This document shows positions 7,765-14,904 of a stretch of DNA of 32,964 nt, piece by piece. The position numbers and the translations under genes were made by a program. The stretch spans positions 1-32,964 of the forward strand of contig CAYTXI010000012.1 in assembly GCA_964441935.1 (NCBI GenBank), read 5' to 3'. How positions within the stretch are numbered: position 1 is the stretch's first letter; each line of letters begins with the position of its first letter. Source of the stretch: JBBDMC01 sp964441935. Lineage in GTDB: Bacteria; Pseudomonadota; Alphaproteobacteria; Rhizobiales; Kaistiaceae. The notes beneath the pieces were generated by a model. It searched no databases. It worked only from the letters and a program-made list of their open reading frames with translations, and was not told where the DNA came from.

Positions 7765-7948
7765 GAGGCGCCGTTACGCCGATGCCGGCGGCTTTCCCGG
7801 CGCCGATTGTTATTGGCCGTGGGCGGTCACGATGCTGGACCGATTTTGTTGAACGCACCCACCCGTTCCGTGCACAGGCAGACGATCCGTTGCTCGCGGG
7901 GCGCGGCTCTTCGGGGTAGATCAAGCTGAGGCAACTGGGGTTCTGCAA

Positions 7949-8185
7949 ATGAGCGATATCGCTGAGCGCGTTAAGAAGATTGTGGTCGAGCATCTGGGCG
8001 TTGAGACAGAGAAGGTCACCGAGAGCGCGAGCTTCATCGATGACCTTGGTGCCGACAGTCTCGATACCGTTGAACTTGTCATGGCTTTCGAGGAAGAGTT
8101 CGGCGTCGAGATTCCAGACGATGCCGCCGAGACGATCCTGACCGTCGGCGACGCAATCGGATTCCTGCAAAAGAACACGGCTTGA
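7949..8185 (+). CDS. acpP: Acyl carrier protein
   Basis: Small acidic protein that carries growing acyl chains on a 4'-phosphopantetheine arm. It has 78 residues. The attachment site is Ser37 in GADSLDTVELVM, the universal ACP signature, and the helices are rich in Glu and Asp. The ATG at 7949 gives the standard start MSDIAERVKKIV. It lies between fabG and fabF. No competing interpretation. Confidence 0.98.
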   Translation: MSDIAERVKKIVVEHLGVETEKVTESASFIDDLGADSLDTVELVMAFEEEFGVEIPDDAAETILTVGDAIGFLQKNTA

Positions 8186-8242
8186 CCGGCCCTCTTATGG
8201 AGCGGGCGTCCCTGGTCCAGCCAGGTAGGCGCGCACAGTGCG

Positions 8243-9505
8243 ATGAGACGGGTCGTAGTCACCGGACTGGGTATGGTGTCGCCCCTTGGCTGCGGCGTGG
8301 CGGTGTCGTGGTCGAGGATCACTGGCGGTGAGAGCGGCGTCGAACGTGTGGTCGATTTTCCCGTCGATGATCTCGCCTGCCAGGTCGCCGCCCAAGTCCC
8401 CAAAGGCCCCGCGTCCGAGGGCAAGTTCCACCCCGACGACTGGATGGAGCCCAAAGAAAGCCGCAAGGTCGATCCATTCATCGTCTACGCGGTCGCCGCC
8501 GCCGACCAGGCGTTGGACGACGCCGGCTGGCATCCCGACGCCTACGATGACCAGATCGCCACCGGCGTTCTCATCGGCTCCGGCATCGGCGGCCTCTCCG
8601 GCATCGAGGATGCCGCCCACACGTTGCGCGACCGCGGTCCACGCCGCATTAGCCCATTCTTCATTCCCGGTCGCCTCATCAACCTCGCCGCCGGCCAGGT
8701 ATCGATCCGCCACCAGCTCAAGGGTCCCAACCACGCGGTGGTGACGGCCTGCTCGACGGGCGCCCACGCCATTGGCGATGCCGCCCGCCTGATCGCCCTC
8801 GGCGATGCTGACGTGATGGTCGCCGGTGGCACCGAGTCGCCGGTTGGTCGCCTGGCGATTGCCGGCTTCGCCGCCTGCAAGGCCTTGACCACGCATTTCA
8901 ACGACCGACCGCATCAGGCGTCGCGGCCCTACGACCGGGACCGCGACGGTTTCGTCATCGGCGAGGGCGCTGGCATCGTCGTCCTTGAGGAGCGTGAACA
9001 TGCGCGCGCTCGCGGCGCCAATATCTACGGTGAGATCGTCGGCTACGGCCTTTCCGGGGATGCCTACCACATCACCGCCCCGGCAGAGGACGGCGACGGC
9101 GCCGAACGTTGCATGCGGGCGGCCCTTCGCCGGGCCGGTATCTCCCCACACGAGATCGACTACATCAACGCCCATGGCACCTCGACCCAACTCGGCGACG
9201 AGATCGAGGTGAAGGCGGTCGAACGGCTTGTCGGCAACGCCGCCGGCGGCATCAGTATGTCGTCGACCAAGTCTGCGATCGGTCATTTGCTCGGCGCGGC
9301 CGGTGCGGTCGAGGCCATCTTTTCGCTGTTGGCCATTCGCGACAACGTCGCACCGCCGACCCTGAATTTGGATAACCCTTCGGTGACGACCGCGATCGAT
9401 CTGGTATCGCACCGCGCCAAGGGCCGGCGGATCGACGTCGTCCTCTCCAACTCCTTCGGCTTCGGTGGAACCAATGCCTCCCTGGTGTTCAGACGCCATG
9501 CGTGA
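8243..9505 (+). CDS. fabF: 3-oxoacyl-[ACP] synthase II (KAS II)
   Basis: Condensing enzyme that elongates acyl-ACP with malonyl-ACP. It has 420 residues, typical of FabF. The catalytic triad is Cys170 (VTACSTGAHAIG), His311 (NAHGTSTQLGD) and His348 (KSAIGHLLGAAG). The N-terminus RRVVVTGLGMVSPLG and the C-terminus NSFGFGGTNASLVF are diagnostic. The two histidines distinguish it from FabH. It is 57 bases after acpP in the same operon and also supports membrane adaptation, since KAS II controls chain length and unsaturation in many bacteria. Confidence 0.97.
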   Translation: MRRVVVTGLGMVSPLGCGVAVSWSRITGGESGVERVVDFPVDDLACQVAAQVPKGPASEGKFHPDDWMEPKESRKVDPFIVYAVAAADQALDDAGWHPDAYDDQIATGVLIGSGIGGLSGIEDAAHTLRDRGPRRISPFFIPGRLINLAAGQVSIRHQLKGPNHAVVTACSTGAHAIGDAARLIALGDADVMVAGGTESPVGRLAIAGFAACKALTTHFNDRPHQASRPYDRDRDGFVIGEGAGIVVLEEREHARARGANIYGEIVGYGLSGDAYHITAPAEDGDGAERCMRAALRRAGISPHEIDYINAHGTSTQLGDEIEVKAVERLVGNAAGGISMSSTKSAIGHLLGAAGAVEAIFSLLAIRDNVAPPTLNLDNPSVTTAIDLVSHRAKGRRIDVVLSNSFGFGGTNASLVFRRHA

Positions 9506-9598
9506 GGCGGATCCAGATCGCGCTTTGGCCACATTCGATGTTACAGTCGCCGATCCACGGGCCGCATCCGTGCGGAACCGCCAACACGAGCCGGCCAA

Positions 9599-10921
9599 AT
9601 GATGGACGCCAGGAGGGAGCCCTACAGCGACGACGCAGAGAGCCTGTCGGCTCGGCTTCACTCTCCATTGGGGCGCACCTCGCCCAAAAGCCCCACCGAG
9701 GCCCTCCAACCCGAAACCATTCCCCCGCCACCGGCCCGCTCACGGGCGGTTCGCCATCCGGCGATCATCTTTCTGAATTTCGTCCTCACCGTGCTGATCG
9801 TGGGCGCCGCCGTGGCCGGTGGCTCCGTGTTCGTCGCCAAGCTGCAGTTTGAGCGCCCGAGCGACGTCGACCAGGCCCTGGTGGTCAACGTGGCTCGCGG
9901 CTCCAGTGTCACCACGATCGCCGAGGACCTTCAGCAGGAAGGCGTCATCGCCAGCAAGTGGCTGTTCGTTGCCGGCATCTGGCTCACCAACCAGGAGGGC
10001 AATCTCAAGGCCGGCGAATACCTCATCCCCGCCCGCGCCAGCATGCGCGACATCATGGACACGATGGTGTCGGGTCGGGGCATCCTCCATGCGGTCGCGA
10101 TCCCGGAGGGCCTGACGAGCCAACGGATCGTCGATCGTCTTCGGGCCCATGACGTCCTCGTCGGCGAGATCGACGAGACTCCTCCCGAGGGTTCGTTGCT
10201 GCCAGAGACCTACAAGTTCACCCGCGGCGACACACGCGAGAGCGTGATCGACCGTATGCGCAGCGAGCGCAACGCCGTCGTCAGGGAGGTGTGGCAACGT
10301 CGCGCCGCCGACCTGCCATTGACGACACCTGAGGAGCTGGTGATCCTCGCTTCGATCGTTGAGAAGGAGACCGCGCTCGCCGACGAGCGAAGTCGCGTGG
10401 CGGCCGTGTTCATCAACCGCCTGCGCCTGAACATGCGCCTGCAATCGGATCCGACGGTGCGCTACGCCCTGTTCAAGGGTGCCGCCCCGCCGCCCGACTT
10501 TCGGCTGAGCCGCGCCGACCTCGACACCGTCTCCCCCTACAACACCTACACGGTCAACGGATTGCCACCGGGACCGATCGCCAATCCCGGTCGCGCTTCC
10601 CTTGAGGCGGTTGCCAATCCGTCGCGCACGCGTGATCTCTTCTTCGTCGCCGACGGTACCGGCGGTCATGCCTTCGCCGAGACGTATGAAGAACACTTGC
10701 GTAATGTCGCGCGCTGGCGCGCGATCAAGCCGACCGAGCCGCCCGCGGACGGCGGCGGTTTGGCTGTAAGCGACATCACTGCGGCAGAGGCGGCCTCAGC
10801 CGCCGTCGGCGATGCACCCGCCGACGGCGCGGATGCTGGCAACGCGCCGATGGCGCTGTCGCCGACCGGTAGCGACGATAATCCGATCGAGCTCCAGCCG
10901 CGGGTCCGCCCGGCACAATAG
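9599..10921 (+). CDS. mltG: Endolytic murein transglycosylase MltG
   Basis: Inner-membrane enzyme that cuts nascent peptidoglycan strands and is thought to set their length. It has 440 residues. A cytoplasmic N-terminal segment of about 50 residues rich in Ser/Pro is followed by one membrane helix (about 54-80), a LysM-like periplasmic part and the YceG catalytic domain. The catalytic Glu255 lies in ILASIVEKET, and RLRLNMRLQSDPTVRYAL, VNGLPPGPIANPG and GGHAFAETYEEH are all family hallmarks. After about residue 385 comes an Ala/Asp-rich low-complexity tail not needed for the fold. Two adjacent ATG codons (9599, 9602) are possible starts. It follows fabF by 93 bases, a common alphaproteobacterial order. 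Confidence 0.95.
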   Translation: MMDARREPYSDDAESLSARLHSPLGRTSPKSPTEALQPETIPPPPARSRAVRHPAIIFLNFVLTVLIVGAAVAGGSVFVAKLQFERPSDVDQALVVNVARGSSVTTIAEDLQQEGVIASKWLFVAGIWLTNQEGNLKAGEYLIPARASMRDIMDTMVSGRGILHAVAIPEGLTSQRIVDRLRAHDVLVGEIDETPPEGSLLPETYKFTRGDTRESVIDRMRSERNAVVREVWQRRAADLPLTTPEELVILASIVEKETALADERSRVAAVFINRLRLNMRLQSDPTVRYALFKGAAPPPDFRLSRADLDTVSPYNTYTVNGLPPGPIANPGRASLEAVANPSRTRDLFFVADGTGGHAFAETYEEHLRNVARWRAIKPTEPPADGGGLAVSDITAAEAASAAVGDAPADGADAGNAPMALSPTGSDDNPIELQPRVRPAQ

Positions 10922-11013
10922 CACTGCGCTTCGCTTGAACGTCGAGCCGTGGGCGGGTCATATGCCCTCGGCGCCGCACCGCGCCGACCAATTCTGATGG
11001 ACATTGGATCGCA

Positions 11014-11901
11014 ATGCCCATTTGCAGCATGACCGGCTTTGCCCGCCGCGATGGCGGCGACGACGCCCACCGCTGGACGTGGGAGCTGCGGAGCGTCAAC
11101 GGCAAGGGCCTTGACCTGCGTCTGCGGCTGCCGCCGGGCCTGGAGTACCTGGAGCCCGCCGTTCGCGAGCGCCTTGGCGGGCGTCTGGCGCGCGGCAGTA
11201 TCCAGGCCGGCCTGACGATCCGCCGCCAGGCGGGCTCCGCGGGCATCAGGGTCAACGAGGCTCTTCTCGAGGACATCGTCGCGACTTTGCGCGGTCTCGC
11301 GGATCGTCTCGAGGTCGAGCCGCCGACCCTCGACGGCATGCTGGCGGTGCGTGGCGTGATCGAAGCCGCCGACACCGAGTGGGACGAGGAAACGCGGGGG
11401 CGCCTGGCAGTGGCGATCCTCGCCGATCTCGACGCTGCGTTGGACGAGCTTGTCGCCGCCCGCACGCGGGAGGGCAGGGCGATCGCGACGGTGCTCGGGG
11501 CCCGCCTGAACGAAATCGAGCGGCTGGTGCGCTCCGCCGAGGCGTCACCGGCACGCGCGCCCGAGGCGATCCGCAGGCGCCTCGCCGAGCAGATCGCCGC
11601 GCTGCTCGACGCAGCGCCGACTCTCGAACCTGATCGACTGCATCAGGAAGCCGTGTTGCTGGCCACCAAGGCCGACATTCGCGAGGAAATCGATCGCCTC
11701 GATGCGCACGTCGCGGCTGCTCGCGACCTGCTCGCCCAAGACGGCGCCGTCGGTCGCCGCCTCGATTTTCTCGCCCAGGAGTTCAGCCGTGAGGTCAACA
11801 CGCTGTGCGCCAAATCGAACGACCGGTCGCTGACCGCGTTCGGCCTTGAGCTGAAGGCGGTCGTCGACCAGGTCCGCGAGCAGGTCCAGAATCTCGAATG
11901 A
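11014..11901 (+). CDS. yicC: YicC/YloC family endoribonuclease
   Basis: Members of this family are single-strand-specific endoribonucleases involved in small RNA and mRNA turnover. The protein has 295 residues. The N-terminal domain begins with ICSMTGFAR and continues with WELRSVNGKGLDLRLRLP; the C-terminal DUF1732-type domain ends with DFLAQEFSREVNTLCAKS and LTAFGLELKAVVDQVREQVQN, both very conserved. The ATG at 11014 puts the SMTGFA signature at the usual place. It is 92 bases after mltG. In most relatives gmk follows directly; here the next gene is rsmA on the other strand, 12 bases away and convergent. Confidence 0.95.
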   Translation: MPICSMTGFARRDGGDDAHRWTWELRSVNGKGLDLRLRLPPGLEYLEPAVRERLGGRLARGSIQAGLTIRRQAGSAGIRVNEALLEDIVATLRGLADRLEVEPPTLDGMLAVRGVIEAADTEWDEETRGRLAVAILADLDAALDELVAARTREGRAIATVLGARLNEIERLVRSAEASPARAPEAIRRRLAEQIAALLDAAPTLEPDRLHQEAVLLATKADIREEIDRLDAHVAAARDLLAQDGAVGRRLDFLAQEFSREVNTLCAKSNDRSLTAFGLELKAVVDQVREQVQNLE

Positions 11902-11913
11902 CGGCAGCCTGCC

Positions 11914-12759
11914 TCACGCCGTCGCCGCTTCGAGGGCGTTCGCCAGGGCGACAAAACCGCCGATATCAACCTCCTCCGCCCGCCACGTCTCCTTGATTCC
12001 CGCCTCCGCGAGCAGCCCGCCGGCATCGACGCCGAGCGTCCGCAGGCTTTGTCGGAGCATCTTGCGACGCTGTCCGAACGCGGCCGCGGTCACCCGCTCC
12101 AACGCAGTCGTGCCGCAGGCAAGTGGGGCGGGCCGCGGGAGCAGCCGGACGAGTGACGACGAGACCTTCGGCGGCGGCGTAAAGGCGCGTGGCGACACAT
12201 CAAACAGAATCGAAGCCTCGCTTCGCCACCCAGCCAACACACTGAGCCGTCCGTACGCCTTGGCGCCCGGCTGCGCCACGATCCGTTCTGCGACCTCGCG
12301 CTGAAACATCAGCGTCATCGATTCGAACCACGGCGGCCACGGCTCCACCTTGAGCCAGTTGGTGAGCAGCGGCGTCGCGATGTTGTAGGGCAGGTTGGCG
12401 ACGATCCGGGTCGTTGGCGGAACCGACGCGGCCATATCGACGGTGAGGGCGTCGGCGGCGACGATCGTCAGTCGACCGGGGTAGCGTTGCGCGATCTCCT
12501 CCAGCGCCGCGATGCACCGCTCGTCCCGCTCGATTGCCACGACCCGTGCCGCGCCCGCCGCCAGCAGAGCACGCGTCAAACCGCCTGGGCCGGGACCCAC
12601 CTCGATCACGGTCATGCCGGCCACGTCGCCCGCGGCCCGCGCGATCCGCGCCGTAAGGTTGAGATCGAGCAGGAAGTTCTGGCCGAGCGACTTGCGAGCG
12701 CTGAGACCGTGCCGTCGGATGACCTCCCTCAGCGGGGGCAGGTCGTCGATCGGGCTCAT
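11914..12759 (-). CDS. rsmA: 16S rRNA dimethyladenosine transferase
   Basis: Dimethylates the two adjacent adenosines near the 3' end of 16S rRNA (A1518/A1519 in E. coli numbering) late in small-subunit assembly, using SAM. It has 281 residues. The typical KSLGQNFLLD is at 24-32, SAM motif I VIEVGPGPGGLTRALL starts at 51, and the catalytic NLPYNIATPLL starts at 122. The C-terminal domain contains FGQRRKMLRQSL, also characteristic. Its start overlaps the pdxA stop by 4 nt (ATGA), so translation is probably coupled. It is the last gene of the lptF-lptG-lptD-surA-pdxA-rsmA operon, as in E. coli where the older name is ksgA. Confidence 0.97.
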   Translation of the reverse strand: MSPIDDLPPLREVIRRHGLSARKSLGQNFLLDLNLTARIARAAGDVAGMTVIEVGPGPGGLTRALLAAGAARVVAIERDERCIAALEEIAQRYPGRLTIVAADALTVDMAASVPPTTRIVANLPYNIATPLLTNWLKVEPWPPWFESMTLMFQREVAERIVAQPGAKAYGRLSVLAGWRSEASILFDVSPRAFTPPPKVSSSLVRLLPRPAPLACGTTALERVTAAAFGQRRKMLRQSLRTLGVDAGGLLAEAGIKETWRAEEVDIGGFVALANALEAATA

Positions 12760-13787
12760 TGTTCCAGTTCGTTGCGCCTGAGTTCTGCGGCCATGCGCAA
12801 CGCCGCCGCCAGGCTCGCCGGGTCGGCACGCCCCGAACCGGCGATGTCAAGGGCCGTTCCGTGGTCCGGCGACGTGCGGATGAAGGCGAGACCGAGGGTC
12901 ACGTTGACAGTCTCGCCGAACGACAGCGTTTTCACCGGGATCAGCGCCTGGTCGTGGTACATGCAGAGCGCCGCGTCGTAGTTCGCCCGGGCGGCGGCGT
13001 GGAACATGGTGTCCGCCGCCAGCGGTCCGCGCGTTGCGATGCCTTCGGCGTTGAGGACAGCAACCGCCGGCCGCACGATGCGATTGTCCTCATCGCCGAG
13101 GGCGCCGCCCTCGCCGGCGTGGGGGTTGAGGCCCGCAACTGCCAGCCGCGGCCTCGGTGTCGCGAAGCGCCGCTCGAGCTCGCGGCCAACGATTCGGCCG
13201 GTCTCGACGATCAGCTCCTCCGTCAGGGCCGCAGCCACGTCCCGCAGCGGGATGTGGATGGTGACCGGCACAGTTCTCAATAACGGTCCGGCCAGCATCA
13301 TGACCGGCCGCGCCGCCGAACCCGTCCACGCCGCTGACAGGGTGCCCAGGAACTCGGTGTGACCCGGATGGCGAAATCCAGCGTCGTAGAGCGTCTTCTT
13401 ATTGATCGGATTGGTCACCACCGCGGCCGCCGCGTCGCCACGCACGTCGCCCACTGCGCGAGCGATCGCTTCGATTACGGCCGCGGCGTTGTCTGGATTG
13501 GGCACGCCGGCGATGGCCCTGACCCGCGCATCCAGCGGAACCACCGGCAGGGCGCGATCAAAACGCGCTTCGGCGTCGGCCGGTTGGACCGTCTCGATCG
13601 GGCAATCGAGGCCGATGGCGCTCGCCCTTTCGCTCAGGAAAGCCGGATCGCCCAGGCAATAGAACGACGGAAGATGCAGCTTCCGTCGATTCACCCACGC
13701 GGCCAGCGTGATGTCCGGACCGACACCTGCGGGTTCGCCCATAGTCAGGGCGAGAGGCAGGTTTCTCGGCGCTTCGCCCTGCGCCAT
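12756..13787 (-). CDS. pdxA: 4-hydroxythreonine-4-phosphate dehydrogenase
   Basis: Oxidises 4-phosphohydroxy-L-threonine with NAD in the DXP-dependent pyridoxal phosphate pathway. The enzyme needs a divalent metal. It has 343 residues, close to the family norm. The N-terminus LALTMGEPAGVGPDI, the segment VVTNPINKK, the metal-site regions GHTEFLG and MYHDQALIPVK, and GLNPHAGEGG are all PdxA hallmarks. The start at 13787 lies only 6 bases after the SurA-like gene stop. It ends inside the rsmA start codon. The pdxA-rsmA pair after surA is a classical proteobacterial arrangement. Confidence 0.97.
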   Translation of the reverse strand: MAQGEAPRNLPLALTMGEPAGVGPDITLAAWVNRRKLHLPSFYCLGDPAFLSERASAIGLDCPIETVQPADAEARFDRALPVVPLDARVRAIAGVPNPDNAAAVIEAIARAVGDVRGDAAAAVVTNPINKKTLYDAGFRHPGHTEFLGTLSAAWTGSAARPVMMLAGPLLRTVPVTIHIPLRDVAAALTEELIVETGRIVGRELERRFATPRPRLAVAGLNPHAGEGGALGDEDNRIVRPAVAVLNAEGIATRGPLAADTMFHAAARANYDAALCMYHDQALIPVKTLSFGETVNVTLGLAFIRTSPDHGTALDIAGSGRADPASLAAALRMAAELRRNELEQ

Positions 13788-13793
13788 GCCGCT

Positions 13794-14855
13794 TCAGCGG
13801 TATTCGATGATGGCGCGCTCCCGCAACTCTTGCAGGTACTCCTTGCCGAGCTCCTCGCTTTGCTGCACGTACAGCTCGTTCTGGATCTCGGCGCGCGCGA
13901 GTGCCGTGCTTTTGATCTCGCGCGTCGAACAGACCGCTATCAGCTCGATCCCGAGCTCGGTCTGGATCGGCGGGGCGGTCTTGCCCGGCGATGTCCGCTG
14001 GATGGCTTCGCCATCTGGCCCCGCCAGCTGCGTCGTGTCGCGGCGACCGATCTGCTTGACCACCACGCCGTTCAACTGCTTCGCCTGTTCGAGGCTGTTG
14101 TCGCAACCTTTGAAGCGCTGGCGAAACGCCTCCGCCTCGCGCCGCCGCTGCGCGTAGAGCCCGCGCGGCGAACCCGATGGAACGACGAACACGATCTGCT
14201 GGAGCATGTACTCGGTCGCCGTCATGGATTGGGGCTCACCCTTTGCCAGCAGTGCCTCCGTCACGTCCGACGACTTGATCTGGGCGGTGAGTTGTGTCCG
14301 GCGCTGGACAAGCTGCTCCCACGTCATCTGCGCCCGGATCCGCTGTTTCAGCGACGCTGCGTCGATTCCTTCTCCGGCAAGCGCCTTCGTCAGCTGGTCT
14401 GGCGTCATCTTGAGGTTCTGAGCGATCGAAGCGTAGGCGGCATTGACACGCGGATCGGGCACTCCAACACCGCGCTTGGCGGCCTCGTACATCTTCAGGG
14501 TCTCGTTTATCAACTCCTCGGTTGCCGCCTTCTCGCCACCTGATACTCCGCCAAGCCGCATCAGGCGCGCGCGCTGGCTGATATCGTAGCGCGTGATCGG
14601 CTGGTCGTTGACCAAGACCGGGATCGAACTCCGCCCCGACAGATGCGCGACCGGCACCCTGCGTTCGGAGTCGTCTTCCGGAAAGACGACCGGAGTCGAA
14701 TCCGACCGATGGAACAGGTCCGAGACCGCGCTGCAGGCGGTCAGCCCGCCGACCGCCAACACGATTCCGAGGCTCGTCGCGGCGCGCGCCAGTCGTGAAT
14801 TGCTGAATATTGCCAAGAGACTTCCGTCACTTGCTGCGATGCGGCGTCGCATCAT
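13794..14855 (-). CDS. surA: SurA-like periplasmic chaperone, probable lipoprotein
   Basis: SurA proteins escort outer-membrane proteins across the periplasm. Position between lptD and pdxA and the segments VLVNDQPITRYDISQRARLM and EELINETLKMYEA support a SurA-type N-domain. One degenerate parvulin-like domain can be traced from YMLQQIVF to GIELIAVC; canonical SurA has two. The N-terminus carries a hydrophobic stretch ending in the lipobox LTAC, so the mature protein would begin at the Cys (residue 41 from the ATG). The ATG at 14855 lacks a Shine-Dalgarno; a TTG at 14816 preceded by GGAAG would give a more normal 27-residue lipoprotein signal. The family assignment is good; peptidyl-prolyl isomerase activity is uncertain. 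Confidence 0.82.
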   Translation of the reverse strand: MMRRRIAASDGSLLAIFSNSRLARAATSLGIVLAVGGLTACSAVSDLFHRSDSTPVVFPEDDSERRVPVAHLSGRSSIPVLVNDQPITRYDISQRARLMRLGGVSGGEKAATEELINETLKMYEAAKRGVGVPDPRVNAAYASIAQNLKMTPDQLTKALAGEGIDAASLKQRIRAQMTWEQLVQRRTQLTAQIKSSDVTEALLAKGEPQSMTATEYMLQQIVFVVPSGSPRGLYAQRRREAEAFRQRFKGCDNSLEQAKQLNGVVVKQIGRRDTTQLAGPDGEAIQRTSPGKTAPPIQTELGIELIAVCSTREIKSTALARAEIQNELYVQQSEELGKEYLQELRERAIIEYR

Positions 14856-14904
14856 TGCGTCGATTGGGGCGAAATAATGAGGTTCATGCAGCCGGGCCCG
14901 GCCG

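Noticed and set aside
8195..9709. 504-codon open frame on the minus strand across fabF
   Set aside because: It is exactly opposite fabF, whose catalytic residues are all intact on the plus strand. Long antisense frames are common in GC-rich DNA, and the translated sequence is Gly/Ala/Arg/Val-biased without any domain.
13359..14543. 394-codon plus-strand frame across pdxA and the SurA-like gene
   Set aside because: It crosses two confidently identified minus-strand genes and their junction, has biased composition and no recognisable motif.
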